The notes under the pieces are model-generated. The model did no database searches, had not been told where the DNA came from, and was given only the letters and a program-made list of their open reading frames with translations. The position numbers and the translations under genes were made by a program. Below, in pieces: positions 32,366-45,148 of a stretch of 64,000 bases of DNA. Position 1 is the first letter of the stretch, and each line of letters opens with the position of its first letter. This DNA is from Auriscalpium vulgare (taxonomy: Eukaryota; Basidiomycota; Agaricomycetes; Russulales; Auriscalpiaceae). The stretch lies in contig JAHBBC010000020.1 of the NCBI GenBank assembly GCA_019915015.1, positions 806,001 to 870,000 of the forward strand, in the 5' to 3' direction.

Positions 32366-33954
32366 CTAAGCCTCGCTCAACTCGTCTGGAACCACAGATG
32401 ATCCTCGTCCAAGATCTCTGTCCAACTGGCTCTCATCCCAGGGAGGACTATTTTCTCTCTGGCTTGTCATCTCGCTCTCGGGCTCATCATCCGGAGGTGT
32501 CGATGCGCGCGGCAGAGATGAAGGCGTCGATGCAGCGGTTGACATAGAGCCCGTGCGTGAGATGGAACGAGCGGGCGTAGCGGCGGCGACAACCAGAGGA
32601 GGATTCTGAAGGCGCGATATATTTTCACGGAGATCTTGAAGCTGCAGCTGAAGGTCATCGTCAAGTGCTTCCGACTTGCGGCGATACTCATCGTTCGTCC
32701 ACAGCCAATCTGCAGCTCACGAAAGAGGCGGTCGTGGCGATCGCGAGCGTCTTGGCGAAGACTATTCATGTCATCGCGCAGCCTGTCGACAGCTTTGCGG
32801 ATGTTCTCTTCCTTTGACACCGCAAGCTACGCCTGCCACATGAATTAGTCCACGTGCATTACCAACAACTAGTATTACTTACTCGATGGACTCCTTCAGT
32901 ATGTCTTGAATGCCGGTGCGTGACGTGGGCTTGAAGCGACCCTTCAAGCTCTCCAGCTTCTCTTCCGACAGGTGTGCGGGAGTCTTCTTCGCACTTGCTT
33001 GCGACGAGGGCGGCACGCGGTTCTCTTTGGGAGTGTGTGGCGTCTGCGGTGGCGATCCCGGGCCGGGTGCGGTCGCAGAAGAGTCTTGCGCGAGAGGCGC
33101 CGGGCCATCGTGAACGCGTAGGACGGGGTCTATGTCCTCTTCGCGCGGTTGCCGCACAGGTGGCGCGTCGTCGGGAGGCTGATAGTGCACTGTGCGGTGA
33201 CCGTCCGGACCAACCCCAGTCGTGATGATGATCGGGTTTTCATTTGGGCGGGTGGCAAGGATCGCGTGAATTCGGGGGAAGACAGCGAACTCGGCCTCGA
33301 TCTCCTCTGCACAGGATGTGTTAGCCTCCAGCGTGCTCATCGGAGATCACAAAATGAACTTACGCCAGATATTCTTGTGGCGTGCATCGGTATCCTCGGA
33401 TGGGCCATCTGGCCCTATGTAGCAGACCAAATACTCATCTGGACCATCGTCGGCATCACCTGTGTCGACGATGGCCTCATTCCCAGTGAGGACACCTCCA
33501 CCCGTGCACTTAATGCGCCGAACCTTGGAGTGATAGGTGATGCGTAGCCTACACAAGCCTGTGAGCACGTATGAGGCATCCAATAAGGGTATGGACATAC
33601 TGATTTATTTTCCCGAGCACCTTTGCTCCCAGACTGACGAAATCCGAGTCCGGAGCATCCTTCCAGAGGATGCGAGCAAGCCGCTGACCCGCTGCGACCT
33701 TACTTTCTCCGCTTTTCTTCTGGAAAGATGTCAGTAACAAAGCCCAGATGATGCGTGGGCCACCTGCATACCTCACCACGCTTGTTACCAAACATAACCT
33801 TGCGATTTTGCGGCTGTTCGAGCTCCGTGATGAGCTGCAGGAGCAGCTCATTTGGCTTCTTATTTGTGCCCCAGCTGATGTTCTCCTCACGGGATTTCTT
33901 GCCCGGAGCTGTCTCAGGCTGGTCGGAGTCCGAGCGGCCGCGTTTCCGGGGCAT
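32366..33954 (-). CDS. Harbinger accessory protein (putative DNA-binding partner)
   Basis: Multi-exon gene convergent with the transposase, starting MPRKRGRSDSDQPETAPGKK. The first exon has ISWGTNKKPNELLLQLITEL and NRKVMFGNKRGE, which resembles the short helical DNA-binding domain of the second (Myb/SANT-like) protein carried by PIF/Harbinger elements. Later exons give VAAGQRLARILWKDAPDSDF, GNEAIVDTGDADDGPDEYLV, a Pro/Ser-rich linker with LSEEKLESLKGRFKPTSRTG, then a coiled-coil-like ENIRKAVDRLRDDMNSLRQD and an acidic Ser-rich end finishing VVPDELSEA. In characterised elements the partner brings the transposase to the TIRs. Assignment rests on position and partial resemblance; one exon junction near 32700 did not resolve cleanly and may hide a lesion. 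Confidence 0.55.
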
Positions 33955-34085
33955 TAAGAGAGTAGGAGAGTGTAGATTAAGGAGGTATCGCGAGGGAATG
34001 AGTGTGTGAGACACGAAGACGCCGCACAACGCGAGCGTCACCTAAAGTCACACGATTGTCACACATCGGGTCACTTATGCCGCGG

Positions 34086-34153
34086 GCCGAATCGAAAACG
34101 AAAGGCGTTTGAAAACGAAACGGAAACGAAAACGGTCTACTCTGAGCTCCCCT
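34086..34153 (-). repeat. Right 68-bp terminal inverted repeat
   Basis: Exact reverse complement of 30770-30837. Confidence 0.95.
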
Positions 34154-34156
34154 ATT

Positions 34157-35966
34157 ATTAATGTAAGGCTATAGATTTGTTTTGACTTTTCGCTGATGAA
34201 GTATGTCATGTGACTGTGAGACGCGTTCGACAACGACGGCCACGACGTCGACAACGCCCAGTCTTGATCTTGGTTCTCTCTCACCCTATCCAGTCGGCGA
34301 AGACTTGAGACCTTGAGCACACTACATTTCTGCCAGTGGGACTGGTGTCGCGCCTCCTTCCCCTCGCGCGACCTCCTCCGCACGCATCTAGTCGAGGAGC
34401 AGGTAAACAAGGCAGTTCCTGTCAAACAGAACTTCAGAAGGACGTCAGACTTATCCGCCAGACTGAGGATGGGCTAAGTGGGAGCTCCGGTGCGTGAATT
34501 GCCTCACTACGCGTACCCAGCTCACCGTCGCGAGCAGAGGGTCTGCGCACTATGCTCGGCATCAGCACAACAGAGACAGACCAAAGTCAAGAGGCCCAGC
34601 TGTCTTCACAGCTGTTGCAGACTCCAAAACGGACGGGTTTTTCCGCTTTGACCGCATCATCGTCACCCGCATCGACGCCGCTCCTCGCGTCGCAACCGCC
34701 AGTCCCGCACTAAGCGAGCTCGTCAAGAACCCGGTGCTGTTGGGCAACAGCCCCTTGCCGGCAGGACAACCTCGTCTTCGTTCTCCCGTGAAGTCGAGGC
34801 CCATCTCACGCAAAATGTGTCATCTTCGTCGGCGTCTCCTGCTAAAGCAGGTTCGCCGCTCAAGCACAACGCCATGGATATCGATCGAACGGATACTATA
34901 TTGCTGATTTTGACGTCTCAACCGCCCCGAACAGGCTCGCAGGCCTCTGCGTCTAGGTTTCGAACGGCAAGCTCTCTCTCGGGACACCCCCTTCACAACG
35001 GCGTACGCCGCAAGCTTACCGTCTCTATCCAGTGAGTGCTTGTACAGTTATGTACCATTGATATCAATGTGTACCCGATATATCGCAGAACCTCGAGTCC
35101 CAGACCGACGGCGGCAGATCGCAGACGCAGTATCAGCTACAGACCCAGGCACCCCACTTCTCTCAGTCCCTCAACTCTGAAACTTCGACATGACTGTCTT
35201 CGCCATCTCTGAATATTCCCGTTATCCACGTTATCGCCTCTCACGATGGACGACGGCGCGCCCCTGTTGCAATATTGTGGTGTGGGATTGGAGACCGGCG
35301 CAGTGGGACGGTTCCGCGGATGAGAAAATGGCCCTCATCTCTCAGCTATAGCGCTCGGGGCGGCCGTATATCTATCCGCCTCGTGGAGATGGGCGGGGGC
35401 CACTTGACATGCTCGTGCTGCACTGGTCGGCGAGCCACTTGACCCCGCTGGCGCCTCGAGCGTGCGTACCCGTCGTACCGTATTGTCTCATGAGCGCTTC
35501 AATGACGCTGGCAGTTTTTTGGACAGGGTCACGCAGCGCGGCTTGGGTACTTCTTCGATATCTGCTATCGTTCTGTGAGAAGTGTATGCGCTGACCCGGA
35601 CAGGGAACGTGCGCCTCGAGTACTTGTTGTCAGCCTGCGCGAGCAACCACCTCAATATCAAATTGATGTTCAGGATGCATTATGGCTTGTGATCGGATTA
35701 TACATGTTAGTGGATTGTTTGCTACGGTTGGCACCGGTCTTGTCGCGCGATGATCTGTCCAACTTCTCCTCGACCCCAGAGGGTCTTGAAGTGTACGCTA
35801 ACTCCGATCAAACTCCCGACTAACTTGGGTCCTCGTGAAGATCCATGGTCAGCGCTTCGTGTGGCGGCGTAGACTGTCATTTCAATACTCTGGAGTCTCG
35901 CCTCTCAAAGCAACCCTTTGTAATATGCGGTCAGACACGATCCGTCCGGAGGGAAGCCTCGGGCTT
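34157..35966. other. No gene recognised
   Basis: Long stretch between the Harbinger-like element and the NRPS-like copy 2. A Ser/Pro/Arg-rich open frame covers 34494-34907, and short frames with stretches such as LEYLLSACASNHLNIKLMF occur near 35600-35680. None forms a recognisable domain or spliceable gene. It could hold a decayed gene. Confidence 0.3.
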
Positions 35967-38900
35967 CTACGAAGAAATGAATCCAGTGCCGCGCCAATAC
36001 GACAACAGCGCTCGACATCTTCGCTCGACAACCTCTTCGCCTCCTTCAAGTTGGCCGAAGCCTTCACAGCCTTTTCCGTCCTGAAGTCCTCCGCCGCCCG
36101 CAAGTTTGTGAAGAAGTCAATCACCTTTAACGCAGGGATGCGCGCTAGGGTACCCGGATCAGCCGACGACGTCTCGTACGCGGTGCGCAGTTTCGCCAGC
36201 CATTCGGCGAAAGGGACGGCGGGGACGTGGAGGCTCTGCGCGGCAGCGTTGCTGACGATCTGCCAGCTGACGGGCCGCGGGTGCACGAGGTGGAGCACGG
36301 GCTGTGCGCTGCCCAAGATATCGAGCAGACTGGCGGCGGCGACGTCGACTGGGAGCCACGCAACGGGCTGAATCGCAGTTAGTGTGAGTGCGCAGCACAA
36401 AGTGAAGGTGTATGCCGAACCTCGGCCATCTCGGGTACGCAGCCCAGGGCTTGCGACGAGCGCATCATCGCGCCGACCCACTCCTGCTCGCTCCACGCGC
36501 CCGTGGTGCGGTCACCCGACAGCTGTCCGACGCGCACGATGTTCACCGGCATCCCCGTCTCCTCGTTCGCTTTCAGCAGGACCGTCTCCGCGACCCCTTG
36601 CTCTCGCTCGCCGTAGCCTGCCCACAGCGACCGCGGGATCGAGCAGGGCGTCTTCGACGACGGGGTTTAGCTTGCCTTGACCTACACATGTGTGAATATT
36701 AGAGCTCCAGAGTGGGTGAAAAAGGCACTAACTGGCGACAGCGATGGAGCCGGTGAACAAGATGGGGACAGGCCTTGCAAAGGATGAAGCCAGAGACAGA
36801 TCGATGAGGTTGCGTGTGCTGGTGATTAGAGGTTCGAATGAAGACAGGCTGACGTTGAAGTCCACACGCCAGGCTGGATCACGGTCAGCACCAGCTCATG
36901 TCGCACAAATCTTCGCTAGACACACCATTGTGGATAATCCCAGTCACCGAATCGCACAGCTGCGCATAGATCTCGTTGCTCAATCCCAGATTGAGCGCGG
37001 CCAGATCCGTGTCGATGAAGGTCAACGCAGGCACATGTAGGATGCTTTCGTCGAGGCCCCAGGTTTTGAATGCGTCCCTTTGGCGGGCAACCGTGACGTT
37101 TTGCCGCCCTGTTGACTGCGAAGACCCTCGTCACATTAGGCTTACGGAGTAGTTGGGCGAGCAGCTGGCTGCCCAGAAGACGCCCCGTAGTGCCGGTGAC
37201 GAGCACGAACCTCATCTGCGGCCGAAGAATCTTGCGCCGGGTTGGGAGAACGATGCGGAAGTTGGCTGTGTATTTCTCGACCAGCTCGCGCATCAATCGT
37301 TCCGTTTTCCCCTGGGTGTCGGTCTCGTCGGCCGACGGCCGAAGCAGGTTGATGATGAAAGATTGAAGCTGCGAGATGGTCGGGTTGGCGTAGACGACAT
37401 TGCTCGAGAGAACAACAACGGGCTGGTTTGTCTTCCGCAGGGCGTGCGAGATCGCATTGCGTATCGCCGTGGCTTGAAGACTTTGGCGGGGTGAGGTCAA
37501 CAACTATCAGTAGCCGAGGTAATAAGCTCTAACTCACCTATCACATCCGGCTTGGAACAGGTCGTCTGCGTCCGTGATATCGGCCTTGAGCACATTCTGG
37601 ACGACTGAGCGCACGAATATAAGTGTCTCCGCGTCATCCCAGGATTTCGGCAGCTCGATATCAATCTGTGAAGAGTTCTCCACGGCTTCGTAGAGCGCCT
37701 GGATCTCGTCCTCGTAGGTGCGCAGTATGACCGGACGCCTTGGTTGTCCCTTCACTGTATACTCAAATGGCTTGGAAATTTTGGCAACGAGGATCATCTG
37801 CGAAGCGGTCAACTATCTGTGAGTGATGTTGCGTGGCAATGATGACCCACCTCTTTGAATATTCTCGAGTGGGATGGCGCGAATTCATTCAACTTCTCGA
37901 CCGTCGGCCTTGCGACAATAATATGTAGATAAATCAGCGGTGCTTATTGACAAATGGACGCCGGTTGAGCTCACCAGATGAGGTTCCTGAACTCAGCCAG
38001 CTTTTGCTGGTCCTCCGGATCGAAAGCGATGTCTGGCTTGGGTTGGACCAGGATACCGTTTTGCACCCGTCCGCGACCAAACATGAGAGCGGCGCTGACG
38101 TGCGGATCTTGCACCATAATTGCCTCTAACCCTCTGCTTTTGAGCTCTCTGAACTATAGGAAAAGCGGACCATTTGTGCGTACCGAGTGGAACAGGGTTC
38201 GTCTGAGGCAGCGGCGGTGAGATTTTTTGAGTGTGATGTCTATAGCGAAGAAGAGAACACGCCACCTTTTCGCCGTTGGAAAGCATAAGCTGCTCGTCTA
38301 CGCGCCCATGAATTCGATAAAGCGTATCATCGTTCGGATGCCGCTGCAACAAGTCACCCGATTGATAGGCTTTCCGTCCGTCTCGCATAGTGATGTTCGT
38401 GACATTTACTCTGGAGAATGGCTCGTCCTGCCAAGAATGTCAGGCCGAGAGGAGAGAGGAAGGATACCGTGGACACACGTACGATGCAAAACGGTTCAAA
38501 AATATTATCCTCGCCCTTCTGGGCGATCAGTTCGATCGCCGCCACCTCTGACAGTCTGAAATATTGCCACGACCCGGCGAGCGTGCTCGCCTTCCGAACG
38601 ACTTTGCTCATGGCGCCGAACTCCGTACTGGAACCGAGCTGTTTTTAATGGCCAGCCGTAAAGCGGGTGAGCAGAAAACACTTACGCCCCATAGAACGGT
38701 TGGATAGTTACTCCGAGATGTGTCAAATTATCGCCGATGGCTTGATTCAGAGGTGCTCCTGCGAAAATCTGCAGACGGCGATTTCATTACCAACCACTCA
38801 GAAGAACAGAAGAACAAGATGTGAGCTCACCAGAGCACGAAAGCTCTTCAGAGTCGTAACACTGGTTGGGTCGCGGGACCATTCCTTCAGGTGCGTCAGA

Positions 38901-40152
38901 AACGTATCCTTGGTCGAGCTAACGTGAGCCTACCTCGATGAAAGACGGCACAGACCAGGTATAGCTGCTCTTAGTGTAAACGGCCTCCTTCAAAAAACGA
39001 TCTGGTGTAGGAAGAATAGGCGGCGATGACGGTGGGAATACGGCCAATATCAACCCAGATGCAATCTATACGAAAGTGGAGATGGGTGACTGAGGCATGG
39101 TTGAGGTTTGCTAGACGCACCATCTTTAGATTCAAAGCCATGCCCATTATATCTAGGAAGTGCGCGCGTGAGACCTATATGTGGAAAGCAATGGATATAT
39201 CTCACGGAAAGACGGTGCAGTGTGTGCCGCTATTACAACGCCACACAAATCGACTTCCCCGGCCACTGTCAAACGCATGAGCAAATCTACTCATGACATC
39301 ATTGAACGTACTCACGAGGAATCATGGCCCACTGCACAGTCACTCGATTGGTGAGAGGTATTGCTTTCGGGAATGCCGTCGAGCCTATATGTATCCAATA
39401 AGTCTTCGCCCAGGAGTGCACTATGGATAACTTACCTGATGAGTGGAAAATGCAGGCTACGTTGTCCAGCACCAGTGGCCTGAGGACAATCTCCGGCAAT
39501 TCCGTCGTTCCCTGACTCTCATCAGAGATGTCAGCAAACTGTACAATGAGCCGAATCTGTAGCTCGTAATTCTCCTTTGCAAGCAGCTGGACAACCTCGG
39601 CGGTGAGGCTCTGCATAGAGACGTCCGGGCTGACGAGCAACTGGAGGATGTGGGTCGTACGGACAAGATGAACTACAGCAGCGGCCGAGTTTCTGACGGA
39701 GATCGGGAAAGGCACGAGGCCAAGCTTCATGATGCCCATCACATTTGCGAAATAGCTGATCGTGTCTAAGAACAGAGATGAGATACCGCGGGGTAGTCGC
39801 GGTCACGAGTTCATCACATACCAGCAGACGCGAGGATCCCGATCGTAGGCCCGCGATTAGCAGGTCTGACGCCTTCCTGGGCAGCATAGCTATCCTGAGC
39901 ACCTGAGTAGAAAGCGTGGATAGTCGCTGCCGCTCTTGTGACTATTCTCGCTGCCTCAGCGGTGGTGACGGTCCCAATGGCGGCGCCATCCCAGAATGTG
40001 TAAAATGGGTGGTCCGGGCTATGCTCTGCGTTGTAGTCCAGCAGCTCCGGGATCATCAGACTACCGTCGAGCGGAGGAGGGGAGAACGTCGAAGAGGTTG
40101 TCCTGACGGACAATGCGTCTACGAGACGGGGTGGGAGAGGAAAGTCGGGCAT
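35967..40152 (-). pseudogene. NRPS-like A-T-R reductase, copy 2 (damaged)
   Basis: Starts MPDFPLPPRLVDALSVRTTS at 40152, with exon structure parallel to copy 1. Adenylation-domain pieces are FSPPPLDGSLMIPELLDYNA, FHSSG plus STAFPKAIPLTNRVTVQW, and WSVPSFIE. The carrier domain has DLFQAGCD with an intron-split serine before LQATAIRN. The reductase has VLVTGTTGRLLGSQLLAQLL, with one extra residue inside the glycine motif, and later GMPVNIVRVGQLSGDRT and VLHLVHPRPVSWQIVSN. Lesions are a one-base frameshift after VNRAAK (about 37105), a frame-disrupted active site near 36597-36620 that reads YGERE instead of YGESK so the catalytic lysine is lost, and a frameshift near 36005 just before the terminal YWRGTGFISS. 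Several lesions together argue for a pseudogene or a reductase-dead protein. Confidence 0.8.
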
Positions 40153-41767
40153 GGTATGGTATGGTGAGGAATCGTTGTGCGGGGATGAGATACTGATGGA
40201 AGAAGGAGGTCCGGCTGCGATATAACTTGCGTGATTCAAGTCTTTTCCGGTCCGACAGTGCAAGGTACAGCAAGGTACACGGAGGGCGAGCCCGGGGACG
40301 GTGTGACCGCATCGCTTCAATAACAGCGGGACTAACAAATTTCTAGCAATTAGTCGAGCAGCCTACAGCCAGTTACTTTCATCGACAATCACGCACGTTG
40401 TTACAATGTTGAGCACCGGAATTCCATCCAGGAGGGTCTCGGAGTATCGCAAGGCAATACGCTGTAGGTCCACACAAAGTCAACACGTAAACGTCTGGAT
40501 CCAACAGTGGCGCATCTTCTAATCATGATGGAGGCGAGAAGCCAGTCCGGGGCCGCGTTGGGGCCGCGCGAAGCAGCCGCCATGGCAGTAGGGAGTTGCC
40601 GACCCTTGTGCGACAGCTGACTGCACCTAGCAGTCATCTATGTAACTTGTGGGAGAGCGTAGGAGGATGAAAAAGCGGTTTGTGCCGGGATGTATTCCTG
40701 GTCGCAGAGATGGAGCAGTAAGGCAGAAAGATGGATGAGCTAGTTAGGGATTCATAGACGGATGGAATCACCAAACATGTGGTCCCGACAACACGCTGTA
40801 AAAATGGAGCGCGATTCATGTGAGGAGTATCTGGCGCGCCAGAGATTGCGAGATGAACGTAGTGTACATCGCAGGAGTTTCTCTTCTTTTGATATACTTG
40901 CAGTGAGTAGGTCGGTGGCAAGCACTGTCGCAGATTCAGTATTCTGAGATGAATGCAGTGATGTTTGCTCGGATGTGTGACCCTTGCCTTGGTGTTCAAG
41001 TTGAGAATCCAGAGACAGAGGCTACCTGCGGTAAACTTGTCGTCGGCAGCTGCCGGCCGATCCTTCCGGAAGTTTTCATGGATTACCTAATAGTCGGGGG
41101 CCAGCGCTGGAGTAGTACTCATTTCGAACACGCTGTGAGCGTCGACCTATATTCAGAACGACTATCTTCTGATACCATAAGGTCAAGCTACGGAGACTAG
41201 CGTCGACCTGCGTCGACGACGACAATCTGCATCTGGTGTGCCAGCCGATCGATCCTGATCCAGACTGAGACCTTCGTACGCTAGGTATCGCCTTTTGGAT
41301 GTTTTCTGACCGACGGCCAATATTGCAGTGACAGGTCGCCGAGCGCGCGATATCGATGTTTGTCTTCAAAGAGTCCCTCCTTTGCAAGGCATGCAAAGCG
41401 GCAGTACATGGCTGCCAAAGTGCTGATACTTTCAACACGAGCCCGAGGTCTGTCGGCATTGGTTGGTTGAATTCGTCTCTCGATATTCATTAGCTCAGAG
41501 CAACTCCTTTCGTTTTGCATGTCCGAATGCTCGGGCCGAGTCGGGAGGTAGCTGCGTTCTGATTTCTCGCTGTGTCACCGATTTATTGGCGGTACAGGAC
41601 AGGTGCCACGGCAGGTGCTTCAAAGAACGCAGTCAGCTGTAGTCTGACCGCATGCATGCCCGAGGATGAGACAAATGGGTGTATCCATATGCCACGAAAC
41701 GCTTAAGAGTCAATGCAATGATTTCCCAAGGATCCAACAACCCCCCGCTGTATAGTTTGTTTTCGAC
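40153..41767. other. No gene recognised
   Basis: Intergenic space between divergently oriented NRPS-like copy 2 and the first MDR reductase. No conserved coding sequence, repeat or RNA is seen. It should contain both promoters. Confidence 0.4.
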
Positions 41768-43041
41768 ATGGTGGCACCCCTCAAGCAGAAGGCTGCGGTT
41801 GTAGGCGAGAATGGCACAGCTGTACTTACTGAAGTCAATGTACCGGAAGTAGGATTGGGGCAAATTCTCGTCAAGGTCATCGCAGCGGCACAGAACCCTT
41901 CAGATTGTGGGTCGCCTGCTCCTCTGTAAGCGACCGCATACTCATATTTAGCAGGGAGAACTGCTAAAGGCGTGCAAGCCACGGGCGCAGTCCTAGGTAT
42001 CGACTACGCAGGAGTAGTCGAAGAGATCGGACCCGACGTTCCCGCGGGGCTGCGCTACGTCGGGGAGCGCGTGTGTGGGTTCGTCAAGGGTGGTGAGCAC
42101 AAGCCCTCTGATGGTACCCCTTTCGACCATTGACCATCCCACACAGGCGTGGGCTCATCCGGCGCGTTCTCAGAGTACGTCGTCGGAAGTGCGAAGTACG
42201 GCATAGTTCCCATCCCGGCGGGCTGGTCCTTCGAGGACGCAGCACAAATCGGCGTTGCTGTGTTCACAGCCGTGCAAATTCTCTGGGAAGCGGTCACGGG
42301 TCTCCCTACCCCGCTTGCGCCGACGACGACGCCATTCGACATCCTCGTGTACGGCGGCTCATCAGCTGTTGGGATCTACGCGATCCAGTTCGCAAAGCTC
42401 GCCGGTTTGCGCGTCCTCGCGACTGCGTCGAGCCGCAACTTTGAGCTTTTGAAGGATTACGGGGCGGACGAGGTGTTCGACTACAAGGACCCGGGGGTGT
42501 CGCAGAAGATCAGGGTGGCAACGGAGGGCAAGTTGAGGCACGCCGTGGACACGATTTCCGAGGGCAACTCCGGAGCTATCATCGCAGAATCTCTCGGTCA
42601 GGAGGGTGGCCAAGTCGGCCAGATTCTGCCGTATCCGAGCCCAAAAGACAAAGTGACTGTCAAGTTCGTCCTCGCATATCGCCTTCTTGGCGAGGTATGT
42701 TCAAAGAAATCTAGTTGTCGAGCACTTCTCCCCCAACGCTGTATGTGTTTACAGGACTTCGAGCTGCCGTGGCCCTTCAAGGCAACGCCGGAAAATCGTG
42801 AACACAGCGAGAGGATAGGGGACTTCCTGGCAGAGATATTAGCCTTGGGCAAGGTGAAGCCGATGCCCAAGTTGATCTTGCCGAAGGGCCTAGCGAGCGT
42901 GCAGGAAGGTTTTGACTATATGACGAGCGGAAAGGTGTGTGGATTGTTTAGCGTTGGTGCGTATGGTGACTGATCGTGTCCTAGGTCAGCGCCCAGAAGA
43001 TCACCTACAGGATTGCGGATACTCCTGGAGTGAGCGCGTAG
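41768..43041 (+). CDS. Zinc-independent MDR enoyl/quinone reductase-like enzyme, copy 1
   Basis: Medium-chain dehydrogenase/reductase of the trans-enoyl-reductase/quinone-oxidoreductase type, using NADPH to reduce an activated C=C bond. Five exons: 41768-41906, 41955-42092, 42147-42694, 42755-42934 and 42985-43041, all with GT...AG introns. The GroES-like N-terminus starts MVAPLKQKAAVVGENGTAVL and has VVAAAQNPSDW-like and GIDYAGVVEEIGPDVPAG segments. The Rossmann part has ILVYGGSSAVGIYAIQFAKL, LRVLATASSRNFELLKDYGA and DTISEGNSGAI. It ends KITYRIADTPGVSA. No structural or catalytic zinc cysteines are present, as is normal for this subfamily. The length, about 357 residues, is typical. Closest relatives are the two paralogues downstream; it is convergent with GST copy 1. 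Confidence 0.87.
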
Positions 43042-43370
43042 AGTACCATCAAGGCAACGCGCGCAGTAATCTTGGCATCCATCATGATATTCATGGACGC
43101 CTCGATATATGTATAGTACTGAGAGAAAACTTCGGGGATCACTGCCGCAAACATAGTACGGTCCCCGCGCGCGTTTTCCTGTGCTTCGCACTTGGCTCTG
43201 TCATATCCCCGTCAGCCAAAATGTGGCGAACCGTTGCGCGCATACCTCGTGGTCGTGACGGTTTGAAGTCGGGGCCGCGAGGGTTACTCAGTCTCGGTGA
43301 AGTAGCACGTAGCATAGAATCGGAACTTCGGATTGATAGTACATGTCACAGCGAGAAACGAGCACCCGCA

Positions 43371-44304
43371 TCAGGGAACTGGTCTGCCCGCGCGCACGGC
43401 CTTAGCGGCTTCGCTTTGCGCCTCATCGCGCAGATACCGGCCAAGATTCTGCTCTACACGCTCCCGGTCCTGCACACAGAGGTCAGCATAGGTCCCAGCA
43501 AACTCGGACAGCACTCACACTCATTGTCCGGAGCACGCTCTCCCTACTTTCCACGCGTTTTGCGTATTCTTCCCAATCTCTACCCACATTCTCCCTTTTG
43601 AAGCCCCTGTGCTTCTCAACGACAAAGTCCCGTGCAATCCATGGAGCGACGGCCGTATCAACGAGTCCCCAGTCTTCCCCGCCAAAGTAGGGCGCCTTGA
43701 CCTGGTCCGCGAGGATGCGTAGCGCCTTGTAGTACTCCTGGAGCGCAGCAGTCTGTTTATCGGGATCCTGCGCCTGAAGTAGGCGGATAAAGGCTGAGGC
43801 GATTGCCTTCGAGATGTGGTCCATCCAAAGACGAGAGTGGGCGCGCGCGAAAGGGTCGGCGGGGAGCAGGCGCGGCGGGGAAGGGAAGGCGTCCTCGAGG
43901 AACTCACAGAGTATCAGCGACTCGTACAGCGGCTTTCCATGATACTCCATAGCCGGTACCAAGCCCTTGGGATTGATGTCTGCGCAAGCGAATCATGAGG
44001 AACATGGGCCGATGCGTGAGCACAGTGCGGCAGACATACCGAGGAAATGCTTCTCCTTCTGATACGGGTCGACCTCCTTGTACTTGTAGGCAATGCCCTT
44101 CTCCTCGAGGGCAATCCATGTGCGCTGGACGTACGGGCAGAACTTCAGAGCGAAGCAGTCTTAGCCGCTTGCTGCAGATACGAACATACTGCATAGACGC
44201 ACCCATCCTGAGTAAAATACGAGATTCTGGGGCTGGCTGTGCTTGTTCACCGTCTTCAAGGCCTCACCTGTTGCGTGGGGAAAGACCTTGTCTGGAGTGC
44301 CCAT
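43371..44304 (-). CDS. Omega-type glutathione S-transferase, copy 1
   Basis: Starts MGTPDKVFPHATGEALKTVN. An intron after FYSGW leads to FCPYVQRTWIALEEKGIAYK, with the catalytic cysteine in CPYV as in omega/glutathione-transferase enzymes that reduce or deglutathionylate. The next exon continues INPKGLVPAMEYHGKPLYES, LILCEFLEDAFP and the all-helical C-terminal domain with YFGGEDWGLVDTAVAPWIAR. The last exon is DRERVEQNLGRYLRDEAQSE and ends AGRPVP. The reading frame is intact at about 265 residues, normal for the family. Its tail faces the tail of MDR copy 1 with 330 bp between. Fungal omega GSTs act in detoxification of wood-derived aromatics and similar compounds; the substrate is unknown here. 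Confidence 0.88.
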
Positions 44305-45148
44305 GGTGTTGACTGTACTGGATGTATTGGTGTCGAGGAAGGGCGTCCTCCGGACTGTAAAGGCGCGCATGCAACATGCTTGCCTGTAATTAACTTGCAA
44401 CAGGAGGCCTGGGTGAAAGGTATACCATGTCGTGTGAGCGTGGAGACAAGAAGCGACGATGGTGGGCCCGGTGGACGTGGCGGCCTGAGCAATTGAAAAC
44501 GCGGAGAAGTCGGCCGGAGAATGCCGACACAACTTCAACCGCGCGTTAGTACAGACCGTTACAGTACAACTAATATCTGCCGCCATGTACAAGCTTCCAG
44601 CGGTACGAGGTGGTGCGTATCTTTTGCGTATCTTCATCCTGTCTTCATCTGTGGGTTCCGGCACCCATCTGCCTTATCACATATAGCCGCATCGAGGACT
44701 CGCTTCGTTCATTTTGTAGACGAGTGCGACACTTTCCAGGTCACACTCAGACTGGTCTTCGTTCGTGAGGTGGATCCAATGCCGACTCAGCGGAGTTTCA
44801 GGGCATTCAACTGCAAGCCGACAGCAATTACTTCGCTCTTGTTTCCTGTGCTGTGCCGCTGTGCCGCTGCGCCAATGTCGACGACGCTGTAACCCACGGC
44901 CCGACGATTTGACAAGGCCCTCAGCACTGGGAACATCTTCAACGATGCTCTACTCTTCCCTGCGCACTCCGGTTGGCTAATGCGAACTAATACCTCCTGG
45001 CCAAGCTCAGCATTCGAGAACCGCGCTCAATAGCGCTCGTACGGTCATACCCGCTGGATTGTAAGCCCGACAAACTTACATCCGCACCCCGCAATACATA
45101 CCACCTCCACTCTAACCACTCGCAACGGCTAGAATCTTGGAAACCAAC
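44305..45148. other. No gene recognised; shared promoter region
   Basis: Divergent spacer between GST copy 1 (minus) and MDR copy 2 (plus). No conserved coding sequence was seen; it probably carries promoters for both. Confidence 0.4.

Larger units (their letters stand above)
30770..34153 (+). mobile_element. PIF/Harbinger-like DNA transposon
   Basis: 3,384 bp bounded by perfect 68-bp terminal inverted repeats (30770-30837 and 34086-34153, starting AGGGGAGCTCAGAGTAGACC) and a 3-bp target duplication ATT (30767-30769 and 34154-34156). It contains a DDE transposase gene on the plus strand and a second gene on the minus strand in convergent arrangement. The two-gene layout, 3-bp duplication and DDE type fit the PIF/Harbinger superfamily. 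Although the TIRs are perfect, the transposase is frameshifted, so this copy is probably not self-sufficient. Confidence 0.88.

Noticed and set aside
34494..35035. 137-aa Ser/Pro/Arg-rich frame as a gene
   Set aside because: No recognisable domain, no convincing splice structure, and an alternative frame is equally open.
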